Assembly: GCF_025399835.1 (NCBI RefSeq)
Contig: NZ_JAODVR010000001.1
Location: forward strand, 248,001 to 312,000
Direction: 5' to 3'
DNA from: Haloarchaeobius sp. HME9146
GTDB taxonomy: Archaea > Halobacteriota > Halobacteria > Halobacteriales > Natrialbaceae
DNA length: 64,000 nt
This document shows positions 23,264-32,558 of this stretch, one piece after another. The notes beneath the pieces were generated by a model. It was not told where the DNA came from and did not search any database. It saw nothing but the letters and a program-made list of their open reading frames with translations. Position 1 is the stretch's first letter; each line of letters starts with the position of its first letter. Made by a program: the position numbers and the translations under genes.

Positions 23264-24051
23264 ATATCGCCAGTCCTGCTCTCGCAGCCGACGGCTTCGC
23301 CTTCGGCACACAACCATTCGACCACGGCAGCGACGAACTGCTCGTGCGCTTGTGCAGTCGAAATCGTCCCCCGGTTGTCGCCCGACTGTCCGCCGTAGTG
23401 CCCGAACTGCGAGTGGTTCATGCCCTCGATGGCGACGAACGTCGCGTCGGCGGGGAGGTTCGACCGGCTCGACTCGAAGCGGTCACGGTTCAACACGCCG
23501 TCTCGGGTTCCGGTCACCGCGAGCACCGCCAGGTCCGAGTCCGCGATGGATTTGTCGCAGTACGACGCCCCGAGCACCAGCCCGTCGACGCGTTGCTGGT
23601 TGTTCGCCGCGTACCGGCAGGCCATCGCACCGCCGAGGGAGTGGCCGCCGACGTACCACGTCTCGACCGACTCGTCGCCCTCGATGACGGCGGTCGCCGT
23701 CCCCTGGTCCAGCACCGCGAGGTTGAGGGGCATCTTGGGGACGTACACCGTCACGTCGTGCTCGGCCGCCAGTGGCGCGAGCGTCTCGACGTAGGCATCT
23801 GGAGAGACTCGGCCGCCGGGGTAGTACACCAGTCCGACGGTTTCGGCCTCCGAATCCGGGTCGCGGATGACGTAGCCACCATGGGCGCGCTCGACCACCA
23901 CGTCGTGGTCGGCCTCGACCGCGGACATCGGCTCGACGGCGTCGTAGGCCAGCACATCGAAGTAGACGTAGGCCCCGATGGCCGAAAGCAAGAGCAGTCC
24001 GACCAGCGCGAGGGCGGCGTAGGGGGCATACCGGCGGAGCGTCGTTCGCAT
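23230..24051 (-). CDS. Alpha/beta hydrolase, membrane-anchored
   Basis: 273 residues. A single N-terminal transmembrane helix (about 10-30, YAALALVGLLLLSAIGAYVY) anchors an alpha/beta-hydrolase domain facing outward. Catalytic residues can be placed: Ser in VGGHSLGGAMA, Asp in GTRDGVLN, His in GMNHSQFGHYGG. VYYPGGRVSPDAY supplies the oxyanion region. It resembles the dienelactone-hydrolase-like PF12695 group; the substrate is unknown. ATG 24051 is placed just before the helix; a longer upstream frame is not protein-like. Confidence 0.82.
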   Translation of the reverse strand: MRTTLRRYAPYAALALVGLLLLSAIGAYVYFDVLAYDAVEPMSAVEADHDVVVERAHGGYVIRDPDSEAETVGLVYYPGGRVSPDAYVETLAPLAAEHDVTVYVPKMPLNLAVLDQGTATAVIEGDESVETWYVGGHSLGGAMACRYAANNQQRVDGLVLGASYCDKSIADSDLAVLAVTGTRDGVLNRDRFESSRSNLPADATFVAIEGMNHSQFGHYGGQSGDNRGTISTAQAHEQFVAAVVEWLCAEGEAVGCESRTGDIQAGGQLVAKV

Positions 24052-24188
24052 CGGGTCGGACTCGGCTCCCCGCGTACTTGTACGTTGGTACGCGCTGGAA
24101 TATTCACTGGCCTGAGGGTTACGCACAGGCACCCCCCTCCCACCCGGTAACCACGTTACGGTTCGAGAACGTTCAAGCCCGTGAGAGT

Positions 24189-24205
24189 ACTTTCATAAAT
24201 CTAGT
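24189..24205 (+). promoter_or_regulatory. AT-rich promoter-like element before the subtilase gene
   Basis: CTTTCATAAATCTAG is the only TATA-like stretch upstream of the subtilase gene. It predicts a leader of about 100 nt, unusually long for a haloarchaeon. Confidence 0.4.
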
Positions 24206-24319
24206 AGGTCGCCCGCTCGCGGACAGGCACATCCGGGGAGCAAGCGACCTGGGGGAGACGGACATCATGACACCAAAAGGGGACCACGGGGTGGCATCGC
24301 ACGGGAGAACACCGGAGCA

Positions 24320-26545
24320 ATGGCGGTGGTTACGGTGAACCGGCGCGCGCTCGCCCTCGCGCTGGCCGTCGTCGTCCTGCTCTCGGCCGTCGCGGGCACC
24401 GCGACCGGGAACGGGCACGGTGCCGGAGCCGCTCCTGGCGACGGGCCGGGAACCGCACCGGGCAACGGCCCCGGCGATGGGCCCGAAGCAGACCCTGGTG
24501 ACCGCCCGGATGACGGGCCCGGTGCCGGCGGACCGCCCGTCGGCGTCGGTCCCGACGACATGACCCGGGTCATCGTCGTCTTCACCGACCACGCCGCGCG
24601 CAGCGCCGCGCCCATCGAGGCGGCTGGTGGCTGGGTCACCGGCGGCGAGGACGTCGACCTCGTGCCGGTCGCGTTCGCGATGGTGCCCGAGCGGGCCGTC
24701 CGCGGCCTCGAACGCAACCCGAACGTCGCGGGAGTGTACCCCGACGCCATCGCAACCGTCGAGCCCACAGTCTCCGGACAGACCACGCCGTGGGGCATCG
24801 CACGCATCGACGCGCAGGCCGCTGGCGCGGCTGGCGTCGGCGCGGCCGACCAGTCGAACGTCCAGGTCGCGGTCATCGACACCGGTATCGACTACGACCA
24901 CGAGGACCTCCAGAACAACGTCGACTGGGGCGTACGCGTGACCTCCGGCCAGGAGTGCTGGTGGATCTTCTGCTGGCCGACCGAAGAACTGTCCTACGGC
25001 AAGCAGGCGGCCGACGACGACAACGGGCACGGGACCCACGTCGCCGGCACGGTCGCCGCCGAGGACAACGGCCTCGGCGTCGTCGGGGTGGCCCCGCACG
25101 TGTCGCTGTACTCCGTCAAGGTGCTCGACAGCTCCGGCAGCGCGCCCTACTCCGTCATCATCACCGGGATGGACGAGGCAGTCAAGGGCCCCGACGGGGT
25201 CATCGGCACCGCAGACGACGCGGACGTGCTCTCGATGAGCCTCAGCGGGCCGAGCGATGGCGGGCTCTGCGACGCGGTGAACAGCGCCACCGCCGCCGGG
25301 TCGGTCGTCGTCGCGGCGGCCGGCAACAGCGGCGACGGCGACACGTCGAGCGACGACGTGCGCTACCCGGCCAAGTGCGCCGGTGCCGTCGCGGTCGCTG
25401 CGACCAACAGCAACGACGGCACCCCGACGTGGAGCGCGGAAGGGCCCGATCTCGACGTCGCTGCACCCGGCGTCAGCGTCTACTCGACCGCCCGCGGGAA
25501 CGGCTACACCACCATGAGCGGCACCTCGATGGCGACCCCGCACGTCTCCGGCACCGTCGCCCTCCTGCTCGCGCAGGACCTGCAGGACGGGACGCGTGAC
25601 CTCTCGCCCGACGACGTCCGGACCAGACTCGTGCAGTCGACGGACGACCTCGGTGCGACCGGCTTCGACTACGACACCGGCTACGGCCTCGTCATGGTCG
25701 ATCAGGTGCTCGGCGTCGCCGACCAGGAGCCCGCTGCAATCGGCGAGACCGGTCGCGTGACCGTCTCGCAGTCGAGCCGTGACCAGTGGCACACCGTGTC
25801 GCTGGCGAACACCTACGCCAACCCGGTCGTCGTGATGGAGCCCCCGAGCTACAACGGCGACCACGCACTCCACGTCCGGGTCCGCAACGTCGGCCCGAAC
25901 AGCTTCGAGTTCCGGCTCGAGGAGTGGCTCATCGCCGACGGCAGACACACCACGGAGACCGTCTCGTACATGGTCGTCGAGGCGGGCACCCACACGCTCG
26001 CCGACGGCCGCCTCCTCGAGGCTGGCACCGTCGAGGTCGACGAAGCGAACGACTTCGTCGCGTTCGGCACCCAGTTCAGTTCGACCCCCGTCGTCCTGAG
26101 CCAGGTCCAGACCGTCGTCGAGGACGACCCGGTCGTGACCCGCATGAAGGACGTCTCGTCCGGCGGGTTCACCGTCCGCCTCCAGGAGGAGGAAGCCCGT
26201 GGCGGGCACGCGACCGAGACCGTCGGCTACGTCGCCATCGCGAAAGGTGACGGCCAGCTCGACGGCACCGCGATGCGGGTCGCCGCGACCCCGAACCAGG
26301 TGACCCACAACTGGTACCGCCTCGACTTCGGCGCACAGAACTACGGCGCGGCCCCGGTGCTCCTCGCCGCCCAGCAGACCACCGACGGCGGCGACCCCGC
26401 CGGCCTCCGCTACCAGAACCTCGACGGAACCGGCGTCGACGTGAAGGTCGAAGAGGAGAAGAGTGCCGACAGCGAGGTGAACCACACCTCCGAAGTGGTC
26501 GGCTACGTCGTCTTCGGGCAGTCCGGGACGCTGTACGGCTACTGA
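24320..26545 (+). CDS. Secreted subtilisin-like serine protease (S8) with C-terminal lectin-like repeats
   Basis: 741 residues. Signal peptide (ALALALAVVVLLSAVAGTAT), then a low-complexity Gly/Pro/Asp linker (about 33-75), an inhibitor-like propeptide (TRVIVVFTDHAARSAAPIEA) and the S8 domain with Asp187 (AVIDTGID), His237 (GHGTHVAG) and Ser403 (SGTSMATPH). From about 475 two copies of a beta-sandwich follow (WHTVSLANTYANPVVVMEPP and WYRLDFGAQNYGAAPVLLAA), each ending in TETVxYxVxExG-like or SEVVGYVVF, resembling H-type lectin domains. Probably an extracellular protease with carbohydrate-binding repeats, like halolysins in general layout but with a different C-terminus. Confidence 0.9.
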   Translation: MAVVTVNRRALALALAVVVLLSAVAGTATGNGHGAGAAPGDGPGTAPGNGPGDGPEADPGDRPDDGPGAGGPPVGVGPDDMTRVIVVFTDHAARSAAPIEAAGGWVTGGEDVDLVPVAFAMVPERAVRGLERNPNVAGVYPDAIATVEPTVSGQTTPWGIARIDAQAAGAAGVGAADQSNVQVAVIDTGIDYDHEDLQNNVDWGVRVTSGQECWWIFCWPTEELSYGKQAADDDNGHGTHVAGTVAAEDNGLGVVGVAPHVSLYSVKVLDSSGSAPYSVIITGMDEAVKGPDGVIGTADDADVLSMSLSGPSDGGLCDAVNSATAAGSVVVAAAGNSGDGDTSSDDVRYPAKCAGAVAVAATNSNDGTPTWSAEGPDLDVAAPGVSVYSTARGNGYTTMSGTSMATPHVSGTVALLLAQDLQDGTRDLSPDDVRTRLVQSTDDLGATGFDYDTGYGLVMVDQVLGVADQEPAAIGETGRVTVSQSSRDQWHTVSLANTYANPVVVMEPPSYNGDHALHVRVRNVGPNSFEFRLEEWLIADGRHTTETVSYMVVEAGTHTLADGRLLEAGTVEVDEANDFVAFGTQFSSTPVVLSQVQTVVEDDPVVTRMKDVSSGGFTVRLQEEEARGGHATETVGYVAIAKGDGQLDGTAMRVAATPNQVTHNWYRLDFGAQNYGAAPVLLAAQQTTDGGDPAGLRYQNLDGTGVDVKVEEEKSADSEVNHTSEVVGYVVFGQSGTLYGY

Positions 26546-26619
26546 GCGCGCTCCGGCGTGCATCACTTCCGGCCCGCTTTGCCAACCTTCTTAGGCGGAG
26601 ACGACTCTAGTCCAGTCCA

Positions 26620-28716
26620 ATGGCTCAAGGGGACAACGCCGAACTCGTCGACGCGTTTCTGGAGTTCTATCGGGACTACTACCGCGACGAAATCGGGGAG
26701 CTCGCACGCAAATACCCCAACGAGAAGCGCTCGCTCTATCTCGACTGGAACGACATCTTCCAGTACGACTCCGACCTCGCCGACGACTACCGCAACCAGC
26801 CCGAACAGCTCCAGGAGTACGCCGAGGAGGCGCTGCGTCTCTACGACCTCCCGGTCGACGTGAGTCTCGGGCAGGCCCACGTCCGCATCCTCCCGCTCCC
26901 GGACAGCACCGAGATCCGTGACCTCCGCTCGCGGCACGTCAACTCCCTCGTCACGGTCCGCGGCATCGTCCGCAAGGCGACCGACGTCAAGTCCAAGATG
27001 GAGGTCGCCGCCTTCGAGTGCCAGCGCTGTGGCACCCTCACCCGCATCCCGCAGTCCACCGGCAGCTTCCAGGAACCCCACGAGTGCCAGGGCTGTGAAC
27101 GACAGGGCCCGTTCATCCTCAACCACGACCAGTCCGAGTTCGTCGACGCCCAGAAGCTCCGCGTCCAGGAGTCCCCCGAAGGCCTCCGCGGCGGGGAGAC
27201 GCCACAGGCCATCGACATCCACATCGAAGACGACATCACCGGCGAGGTCACCCCCGGCGACCACGTCGCCGGCACCGGCATCCTCCGGCTCGAACAGCAG
27301 GGCAACCAGCAGGAGAAATCGCCCATCTTCGACCACTACATGGAGGGCGTCTCCGTCAAGGTCGACGAAGAGCAGTTCGAGGACATGGAGATCACCGAGG
27401 AGGACAAGAAAGAGATCGTCTCCCTCTCGAACGAACCCGACATCTACGAGAAGATGGTCGGCTCCATCGCCCCCTCCATCTTCGGCTACGACCAGGAGAA
27501 GCTCGCGATGATGTTGCAGCTGTTCTCCGGCGTGACCAAACACCTGCCCGACGGGTCGCGGATTCGTGGCGACCTGCATATGCTTCTGATAGGGGACCCC
27601 GGTACGGGTAAGTCCCAGATGTTGTCATATATCCAGAATATTGCGCCCCGGTCGGTGTACACGTCTGGGAAAGGTTCGTCCTCGGCCGGTTTGACCGCAG
27701 CTGCGGTTCGCGACGACTTCGGCGACGGCCAGCAGTGGACCCTCGAGGCCGGCGCGCTCGTGCTCGCCGACCAGGGCATCGCGGCGGTGGACGAGCTGGA
27801 CAAGATGCGACCGGAGGACCGCTCCGCCATGCACGAGGCACTGGAGCAACAGAAGATATCGGTCTCGAAGGCGGGCATCAACGCGACGCTCAAGTCGCGC
27901 TGTTCGCTCCTCGGTGCGGCGAACCCGAAATATGGGAGATTCGACCAGTACGAGCCCATCGGGGAGCAGATAGAGCTCGAGCCGGCGCTCATCTCCCGCT
28001 TCGACCTCATCTTCACGGTGACGGACAGCCCGGACCCCGAGAAGGACCGCGACCTCGCGGACCACATCCTGACGACGAACTACGCCGGTGAGTTGCACAC
28101 CCAGCGCAACCACATGACGAACCACGACGTGAGCGACGAGGAGGTCGCGAAGATGACGGAGTCGGTCGACCCGGACATCGACGCGGACCTGGTTCGCAAG
28201 TACATCGCCTACGCGAAGCAGAACTGCTACCCGCGGATGACCGAGGAGGCACGCGAATCCATCCGGGATTTCTACGTGGACCTGCGTTCGAAGGGGCAAG
28301 ACGAGGACGCGCCGGTGCCGGTGACGGCCCGGAAGCTGGAGGCGCTGGTGCGGCTCTCGGAGGCCTCGGCCCGGATGCGCCTCTCGGATACGGTCGAGGA
28401 GTCCGACGCCGACCGCGTCATCACCATCGTGCGCGAGTGCCTGCAGAACATCGGGGTCGACCCCGAGACGGGCGAGTTCGACGCCGACGTCATCGAGACG
28501 GGCCAGTCCAAGAGCCAGCGCGATCGCATCAAGAACCTCAAGGCGCTCATCAGCGACATCGAGGAGGACTACGACGAGGGTGCGCCGGTCGACGTGGTGC
28601 TGGAGCGGGCCGACGAGATCGGTATGGACCAGTCGAAGGCCGAACACGAGATAGAGAAACTGAAACAGAAGGGCGAGGTGTACGAGCCTCGCACCGACCA
28701 CCTCCGGACGACCTGA
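26620..28716 (+). CDS. mcm: Replicative helicase MCM
   Basis: 698 residues. The N-terminal domain has a zinc site (CQRC about 133, CQGC about 156) and the OB-fold hairpins; the AAA+ motor has Walker A GDPGTGKSQ (about 325), Walker B AAVDELDKM (about 390) and the arginine finger SRFDLIF (about 460). The C-terminus (about 620-698) is a winged helix. It is the hexameric 3'-5' replicative helicase. No intein is present, yet codons change abruptly to less biased ones at the common intein sites around Walker A. The downstream gene starts at the stop codon (TGATG). Confidence 0.97.
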   Translation: MAQGDNAELVDAFLEFYRDYYRDEIGELARKYPNEKRSLYLDWNDIFQYDSDLADDYRNQPEQLQEYAEEALRLYDLPVDVSLGQAHVRILPLPDSTEIRDLRSRHVNSLVTVRGIVRKATDVKSKMEVAAFECQRCGTLTRIPQSTGSFQEPHECQGCERQGPFILNHDQSEFVDAQKLRVQESPEGLRGGETPQAIDIHIEDDITGEVTPGDHVAGTGILRLEQQGNQQEKSPIFDHYMEGVSVKVDEEQFEDMEITEEDKKEIVSLSNEPDIYEKMVGSIAPSIFGYDQEKLAMMLQLFSGVTKHLPDGSRIRGDLHMLLIGDPGTGKSQMLSYIQNIAPRSVYTSGKGSSSAGLTAAAVRDDFGDGQQWTLEAGALVLADQGIAAVDELDKMRPEDRSAMHEALEQQKISVSKAGINATLKSRCSLLGAANPKYGRFDQYEPIGEQIELEPALISRFDLIFTVTDSPDPEKDRDLADHILTTNYAGELHTQRNHMTNHDVSDEEVAKMTESVDPDIDADLVRKYIAYAKQNCYPRMTEEARESIRDFYVDLRSKGQDEDAPVPVTARKLEALVRLSEASARMRLSDTVEESDADRVITIVRECLQNIGVDPETGEFDADVIETGQSKSQRDRIKNLKALISDIEEDYDEGAPVDVVLERADEIGMDQSKAEHEIEKLKQKGEVYEPRTDHLRTT

Positions 28717-28991
28717 TGGACCGGATCTCGGCACTCCGGAACGTCGAGGAGGTCCTCGGCGAGTTCGAACGCGGTGAGGTCGATCTGGCGGGGATGGAGC
28801 AGCGCGTCCAGGCCATCCTGCGGACCTACGTCAGCGAGTTCGACGTGCCCGAGCTCGCGGTGTACCGGGTGCAGGGTGACGAGCGTGGCGTGGTGGTCGT
28901 CGCCGAAGGGCCGACCGATGCCAGGGCGCGGGCGCGGGAGTTGTGGGCGGACGCGCCGCAGGCGCTGGACGTCGAGCGCGTCTCGGACTGA
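28716..28991 (+). CDS. Small haloarchaeal protein coupled to mcm
   Basis: 91 residues, acidic: MDRISALRNVEEVLGEFERG, then ALxAILRTYVSEF-like helical part and a beta segment (AVYRVQGDERGVVVVAEG). No known motif. ATG overlaps the mcm stop, so it is translated with mcm, which makes a replication-related role plausible but unproven. Confidence 0.7.
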   Translation: MDRISALRNVEEVLGEFERGEVDLAGMEQRVQAILRTYVSEFDVPELAVYRVQGDERGVVVVAEGPTDARARARELWADAPQALDVERVSD

Positions 28992-29050
28992 ACCGGCAGA
29001 CTCGACCCGTCCCCATCGCCGACCGAACAGTTTTTTACACCGATTCTTCA

Positions 29051-29398
29051 ATGAATATTGTGTTCCTCGTCATCACCTACTCGAAGGCGGCGCGACAGGC
29101 CCTGCGGAACGTCTGCAACCGCCACGAGGACGTGGTCGTGCGGCGGTTCGGGCGGGCAGCGCTGTTCGAGGCGACCGAGTTCGGGGCGTTCTGTGCGCTA
29201 CGACTCCGGGCGACGGGTGAGGGCGACGTGCAGGTCGAACGGACCGAGCCGCTGAACGAGTTCGAATCGCGGTTCGAACGGGCCCGGCGCGCCGCGGCTG
29301 CGTTCGAGGCACGGGAGTCGCCGTACACACCCTACGCGAAGTTCGCGGCGGGGACCGACCATCCCGCACCCGAGGCGATGCGCGACCGGGAGCTGTGA
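29051..29398 (+). CDS. Conserved haloarchaeal protein, function unknown
   Basis: 115 residues. MNIVFLVITYSKAARQALRN and RRFGRAALFEATEFGAFCAL are followed by a charged helix and the end TPYAKFAAGTDHPAPEAMRD. The strong local conservation I remember for this haloarchaeal type suggests an enzyme-like or nucleic-acid-related protein, but no motif is diagnostic. A T-run (29030-29036) lies near -18. The next gene starts inside its stop codon (GTGA). Confidence 0.7.
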   Translation: MNIVFLVITYSKAARQALRNVCNRHEDVVVRRFGRAALFEATEFGAFCALRLRATGEGDVQVERTEPLNEFESRFERARRAAAAFEARESPYTPYAKFAAGTDHPAPEAMRDREL

Positions 29399-30258
29399 AC
29401 CGGGACGACCCACGACGAGACGTGGTGAGAATCCAGGGAGAGGGATGGGTTCGCACCGGGCGGGAAATCGACCTCCGGGACCGGGCGGTCGAACCGACGG
29501 CCGTGGTGGCGGCCATCGCTGGCGAACCCGCCCACGAGCTGACCGTGGAGGCTCCGACGCCGGGGCCGGTCCACGAACACGTCGCTCATCTCGGACCGAA
29601 CACGGGATTCTCGCGTCGGCAGGCACTCGCCGCCGTCGCACGAGAGCGAGGCTTCGAGCCGCCACAGGCTGGTGCACTCCAGCGGGTCGAGGCTGCACTG
29701 GCCGACCCAGACACCCAGACCATCGACCTCCAGCACGCACGTCGGCAGGTCGCCGAGGTGGCCACGACCGAAGAACGACTTCGCGAGCGAGTCGCTACGC
29801 TCCAGGGCGAACTGCGGGCGCGCCGGGACGTCGGTTCCCCGGTCGCAGAGACGCAAGAAGCCCTGCAAGAGGCGCTGCAAGCGCTGACGGACACCGAGAC
29901 GGCCCGCATCGCCGCCGAGCAGACGCTCGTGCAGGCACGGCAGGCCGCCCGGTCGAACCGGGACGACCGCGAGCGACGGCTCCGGCTGGAGGACCGGCGC
30001 GACAACCTGCGCCGGGAGGCGACGGCGTGGCTGGTGCGCCAGCTGGATGCGGAGTTCAGGACGGCCCTCGATGCGGTTCCCGGCGCATCTGGACCCGCCG
30101 CTGGATCCAGGGCAGTCGCCGAGACCGACCAGCTGTCGGCCGCGCTCGCCATCGTTCGGCTGGCGTCCCTCGACGCTCCTGTCGTCCTCTCCACCGACCG
30201 GTTCGCCTCGGCCGCGGACGCTGCGCGGGTGCTCGACGCGCCCGTCGTCATCGTTTAA
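29395..30258 (+). CDS. Haloarchaeal coiled-coil protein, function unknown
   Basis: 287 residues from GTG. The first 100 residues are beta/alpha with VRTGREIDLRDRAVEPTAVV; residues about 110-215 form a long Arg/Glu/Gln-rich coiled coil (TEERLRERVATLQGELRARR); the end (AAGSRAVAETDQLSAALAIV and ASLDAPVVLSTDRFASAADA) looks like a small Rossmann-like domain. The layout could suit a structural or chromosome-associated protein. It is translationally coupled to the preceding gene. Confidence 0.7.
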   Translation: MNRDDPRRDVVRIQGEGWVRTGREIDLRDRAVEPTAVVAAIAGEPAHELTVEAPTPGPVHEHVAHLGPNTGFSRRQALAAVARERGFEPPQAGALQRVEAALADPDTQTIDLQHARRQVAEVATTEERLRERVATLQGELRARRDVGSPVAETQEALQEALQALTDTETARIAAEQTLVQARQAARSNRDDRERRLRLEDRRDNLRREATAWLVRQLDAEFRTALDAVPGASGPAAGSRAVAETDQLSAALAIVRLASLDAPVVLSTDRFASAADAARVLDAPVVIV

Positions 30259-30283
30259 ATCCGAACGCGCGGCCAGAGTGGGC

Positions 30284-30823
30284 ATGGTCGAGATACACGT
30301 CGAGACGGACAGGCGCGAGTGCGTGACGTTCGTGGCGGCGACGGTCGCGAACGACGGGACGAGACCGCGTGAAGTGACGCTCGAGACGGGGCTGGAAACC
30401 GTGTGGGCGCCACGTCGGCAGGGGCACCCCGAGGCAGGGTGGGACGGTGACGCGGTGACGCTGGTCGTCCCGGCTGGTGGGACCCGCGGCATCGGCTTCG
30501 CCAGCCCCGACGCGCCGGAATCCGTGCGCGATGCCGTGGGCATCCTCTCGGTTACGGCGGAAGCCCCGACGACACCAGCCGAGGCGGTCCTTCCGCACTC
30601 GGCGACCGGGCTGGTCCGGACGCTCGGAGACCCGACGCCACCCGGTGACGCCGTGCCGTCTGCCGAGACGCCTCCTGCCCCGTCGCCGAAGCCACCCCGT
30701 GCCGTCGCCGCCTGGTTCGACGCACTCGAAGCCAGGGACGACCCGGACGAGCGCGACCGGAAGCGGGCGCGGGCGGTCGCCGACCGCGCGGCGCGACTGC
30801 TGGCAACGCTGGAGGCGCGATGA
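30284..30823 (+). CDS. Haloarchaeal protein coupled to a ParA ATPase
   Basis: 179 residues. The N-terminal 90 residues are an Ig-like or CARDB-like beta-sandwich (VEIHVETDRRECVTFVAATV, LVVPAGGTRGIGFASPDAPE); a Pro-rich linker (ETPPAPSPKPPRAV) leads to a helical end rich in Arg and Asp. TTTAAAT at 30254-30260 places a promoter 24-30 bp before the ATG. Its stop overlaps the ATG of the ParA-like gene (ATGA), so the two are likely functional partners. Confidence 0.68.
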   Translation: MVEIHVETDRRECVTFVAATVANDGTRPREVTLETGLETVWAPRRQGHPEAGWDGDAVTLVVPAGGTRGIGFASPDAPESVRDAVGILSVTAEAPTTPAEAVLPHSATGLVRTLGDPTPPGDAVPSAETPPAPSPKPPRAVAAWFDALEARDDPDERDRKRARAVADRAARLLATLEAR

Positions 30824-31497
30824 GGCTCGCCGTCACCGGTGGGAAGGGCGGCGTGGGAAAATCGACGGTCGCGTACAACCTGGGGGCGGCGACCGGCGCG
30901 GTGGTCGTCGACGGGGACCTCGGGATGGCCGACCTGCCGACCGCGCACGGGCCGGACCTTCACGACGTGCTGGCGGGGCGAGCCGACCCGGTCGAAGCCG
31001 TGCGAGAGGATGGGCCCGTGAAGCTGTTGCCCTGTGGGCGGAGCCTGGCGGGTTCTCGTGCCGCCGACGTGACCGAACTCGTCCGGACCGCCGCGGCGGT
31101 CGAACACGCCTACGGGGACGTGATACTCGACTGTCCGGCCGGGATGGCCGCCGACGCGGGCATCCCCCTGCTGGTGGCAGACCGGTCCGTGCTCGTCGCG
31201 CTCCCCGATGCCTTCGCGCTCCCCGACGCGCTGCGGACGCGGGCGCTGGCACGGGAACTGGACGCTGGTCTGGCCCAGGTCGTCCTCAACAAGGTCGGCG
31301 ACCGGCCGCCCGCCGCGGCGGTCGAACGGGCGCTCGGTGCCCCGGTCACGACGATACCAGAGTCGGCGGCGGTCCGACGGGCCGGGAGAACCGGACAGCC
31401 GGTGCAGAAGGTGGCCCCGGACGGGCCGGTCGCCAGGGCGTTCGACTCGCTCGCGGCTGCGGTGTCGCCGCGGGACTGCCTCACTCCGACTCGGTGA
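30820..31497 (+). CDS. ParA/MinD-family ATPase
   Basis: 225 residues. The deviant Walker A GGKGGVGKST is intact (residues 7-16), followed by VVVDGDLGMADLP (Walker A' Asp) and VILDCPAGMAADAG (Walker B). The rest contains LVALPDAFALPDALR and VVLNKVGD, as in MinD. It could position or partition a protein or DNA. It is translationally coupled to the upstream beta-sandwich protein. The 3' end overlaps the convergent tfb gene by 17 bp. Confidence 0.85.
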   Translation: MRLAVTGGKGGVGKSTVAYNLGAATGAVVVDGDLGMADLPTAHGPDLHDVLAGRADPVEAVREDGPVKLLPCGRSLAGSRAADVTELVRTAAAVEHAYGDVILDCPAGMAADAGIPLLVADRSVLVALPDAFALPDALRTRALARELDAGLAQVVLNKVGDRPPAAAVERALGAPVTTIPESAAVRRAGRTGQPVQKVAPDGPVARAFDSLAAAVSPRDCLTPTR

Positions 31498-32356
31498 CCG
31501 TGTAGAACGCCGACCGGACCGTCACGGTCGAGACGTCGGCGACCTCGGCAGCCGCGGCCTGGGTGAGGTTCGCGTTCGTGTCCCTGGCCGCGGCGTACAG
31601 GCAGCCCGCGGCGAACCCGCTCGGGTTCCGGCCCGAGGCGAGCCCGTCATCCATCGCGTCGCCCGCGAGTTCCCTGGCCCGTCGCTCGACCGAGTTCGGG
31701 AGCTCGAGTTCGGTCGCGAAGCGCGCGAGGTACTCTCTCGGGTCGATGGGGCCGGTCGGCAGCCCGAGGTCGCGGTTCATCGCGTCGTAGGCGGCCTGCA
31801 GTTCCGCCTCGTCGGCCCGGGACTCGTCGACGACCTCGTCGACCGTCCGCGAGATGGACCGGACCCGGCAGGTCGCGTACACCGCGGCCGACGCGAACCC
31901 CTCGATGGAGCGCCCACGCAGGAGGTCCTCGTTCTGGGCGGACTCGAACAGGGTACAGGCCTGCTCGCGGATGCTCCGCGGGAGCGAGAGCGACCCGACG
32001 ATGCGACGGATTTCGGTGAAGCCGTACACCTTGTTCCGGTCGGTCTTGGTGGCGATCCGCGCCCGGTTGTGCTGGCGGCGAAGTCGCGTGAGGGTCCGAC
32101 GCTTGCGCCCGGTGAGGCGGGTGTCGGTGTTCCCGTAGCCGATCTCCGTCGAGAGCCCACGGTCGTGGCGCGACCGTGTGAGCGGTGCGCCGGTTCGCTT
32201 GCCGGAGGCATCGCCGTCGGAGAACGACCGCCACTCGGGGCCGCGGTCGATGCGGTCCGCGCCGACGACGAGGCCGCACTGGTCACAGACCGTCTCGTCG
32301 CGGTCGCGTTCGAGGGCACCACTGCACTCCGGACAACACTGCGTCGCTTTGCTCAT
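31481..32356 (-). CDS. tfb: Transcription initiation factor IIB
   Basis: 291 residues. Zinc ribbon CCPECSGALERDRDETVCDQ with CxxC pairs, a B-finger/linker (GPEWRSFSDGDASGKRTGAP), and two cyclin-like repeats (about 105-190 and 200-285). It recruits RNA polymerase to TBP-bound promoters. Haloarchaea carry several TFBs, so this may serve a subset of promoters. TTTAAATA on the coding strand at 32380-32387 is 24-31 bp upstream of the ATG. Two inverted repeats lie between it and the divergent gene. Confidence 0.93.
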   Translation of the reverse strand: MSKATQCCPECSGALERDRDETVCDQCGLVVGADRIDRGPEWRSFSDGDASGKRTGAPLTRSRHDRGLSTEIGYGNTDTRLTGRKRRTLTRLRRQHNRARIATKTDRNKVYGFTEIRRIVGSLSLPRSIREQACTLFESAQNEDLLRGRSIEGFASAAVYATCRVRSISRTVDEVVDESRADEAELQAAYDAMNRDLGLPTGPIDPREYLARFATELELPNSVERRARELAGDAMDDGLASGRNPSGFAAGCLYAAARDTNANLTQAAAAEVADVSTVTVRSAFYTVTESE

Positions 32357-32430
32357 ACTCGGAACTACGCGCCGACAGGTTATTTAAACGAGAGACGATT
32401 GCGACGAAAACCCGGAGTCGGGGTGGGTCG

Positions 32431-32453
32431 AACCGACCGGTCACCGGTCGGTT
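32431..32453. promoter_or_regulatory. Perfect 10-bp inverted repeat in the tfb divergent region
   Basis: AACCGACCGG and CCGGTCGGTT flank TCA. The site is 75 bp upstream of the tfb start and 163 bp upstream of the opposite gene, a good place for an operator shared by both. Confidence 0.5.
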
Positions 32454-32558
32454 TACGCCGAGGCGGGAGACCGGAGTGAAAGTAGTTTATGGAGCGACAC
32501 CAACCACAGAAAGCGGCCGACAGCGACGAATTCGTATCTCTGTTCGACTCGAAACGAA

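Noticed and set aside
24173-26566. 797-codon open frame opposite the subtilase gene
   Set aside because: It is an antisense shadow caused by GC-rich third positions; its product has no domain and the sense gene has clear catalytic motifs.
26620-28716. Intein in mcm
   Set aside because: The motor domain is contiguous; only the codon pattern hints at past intein activity.
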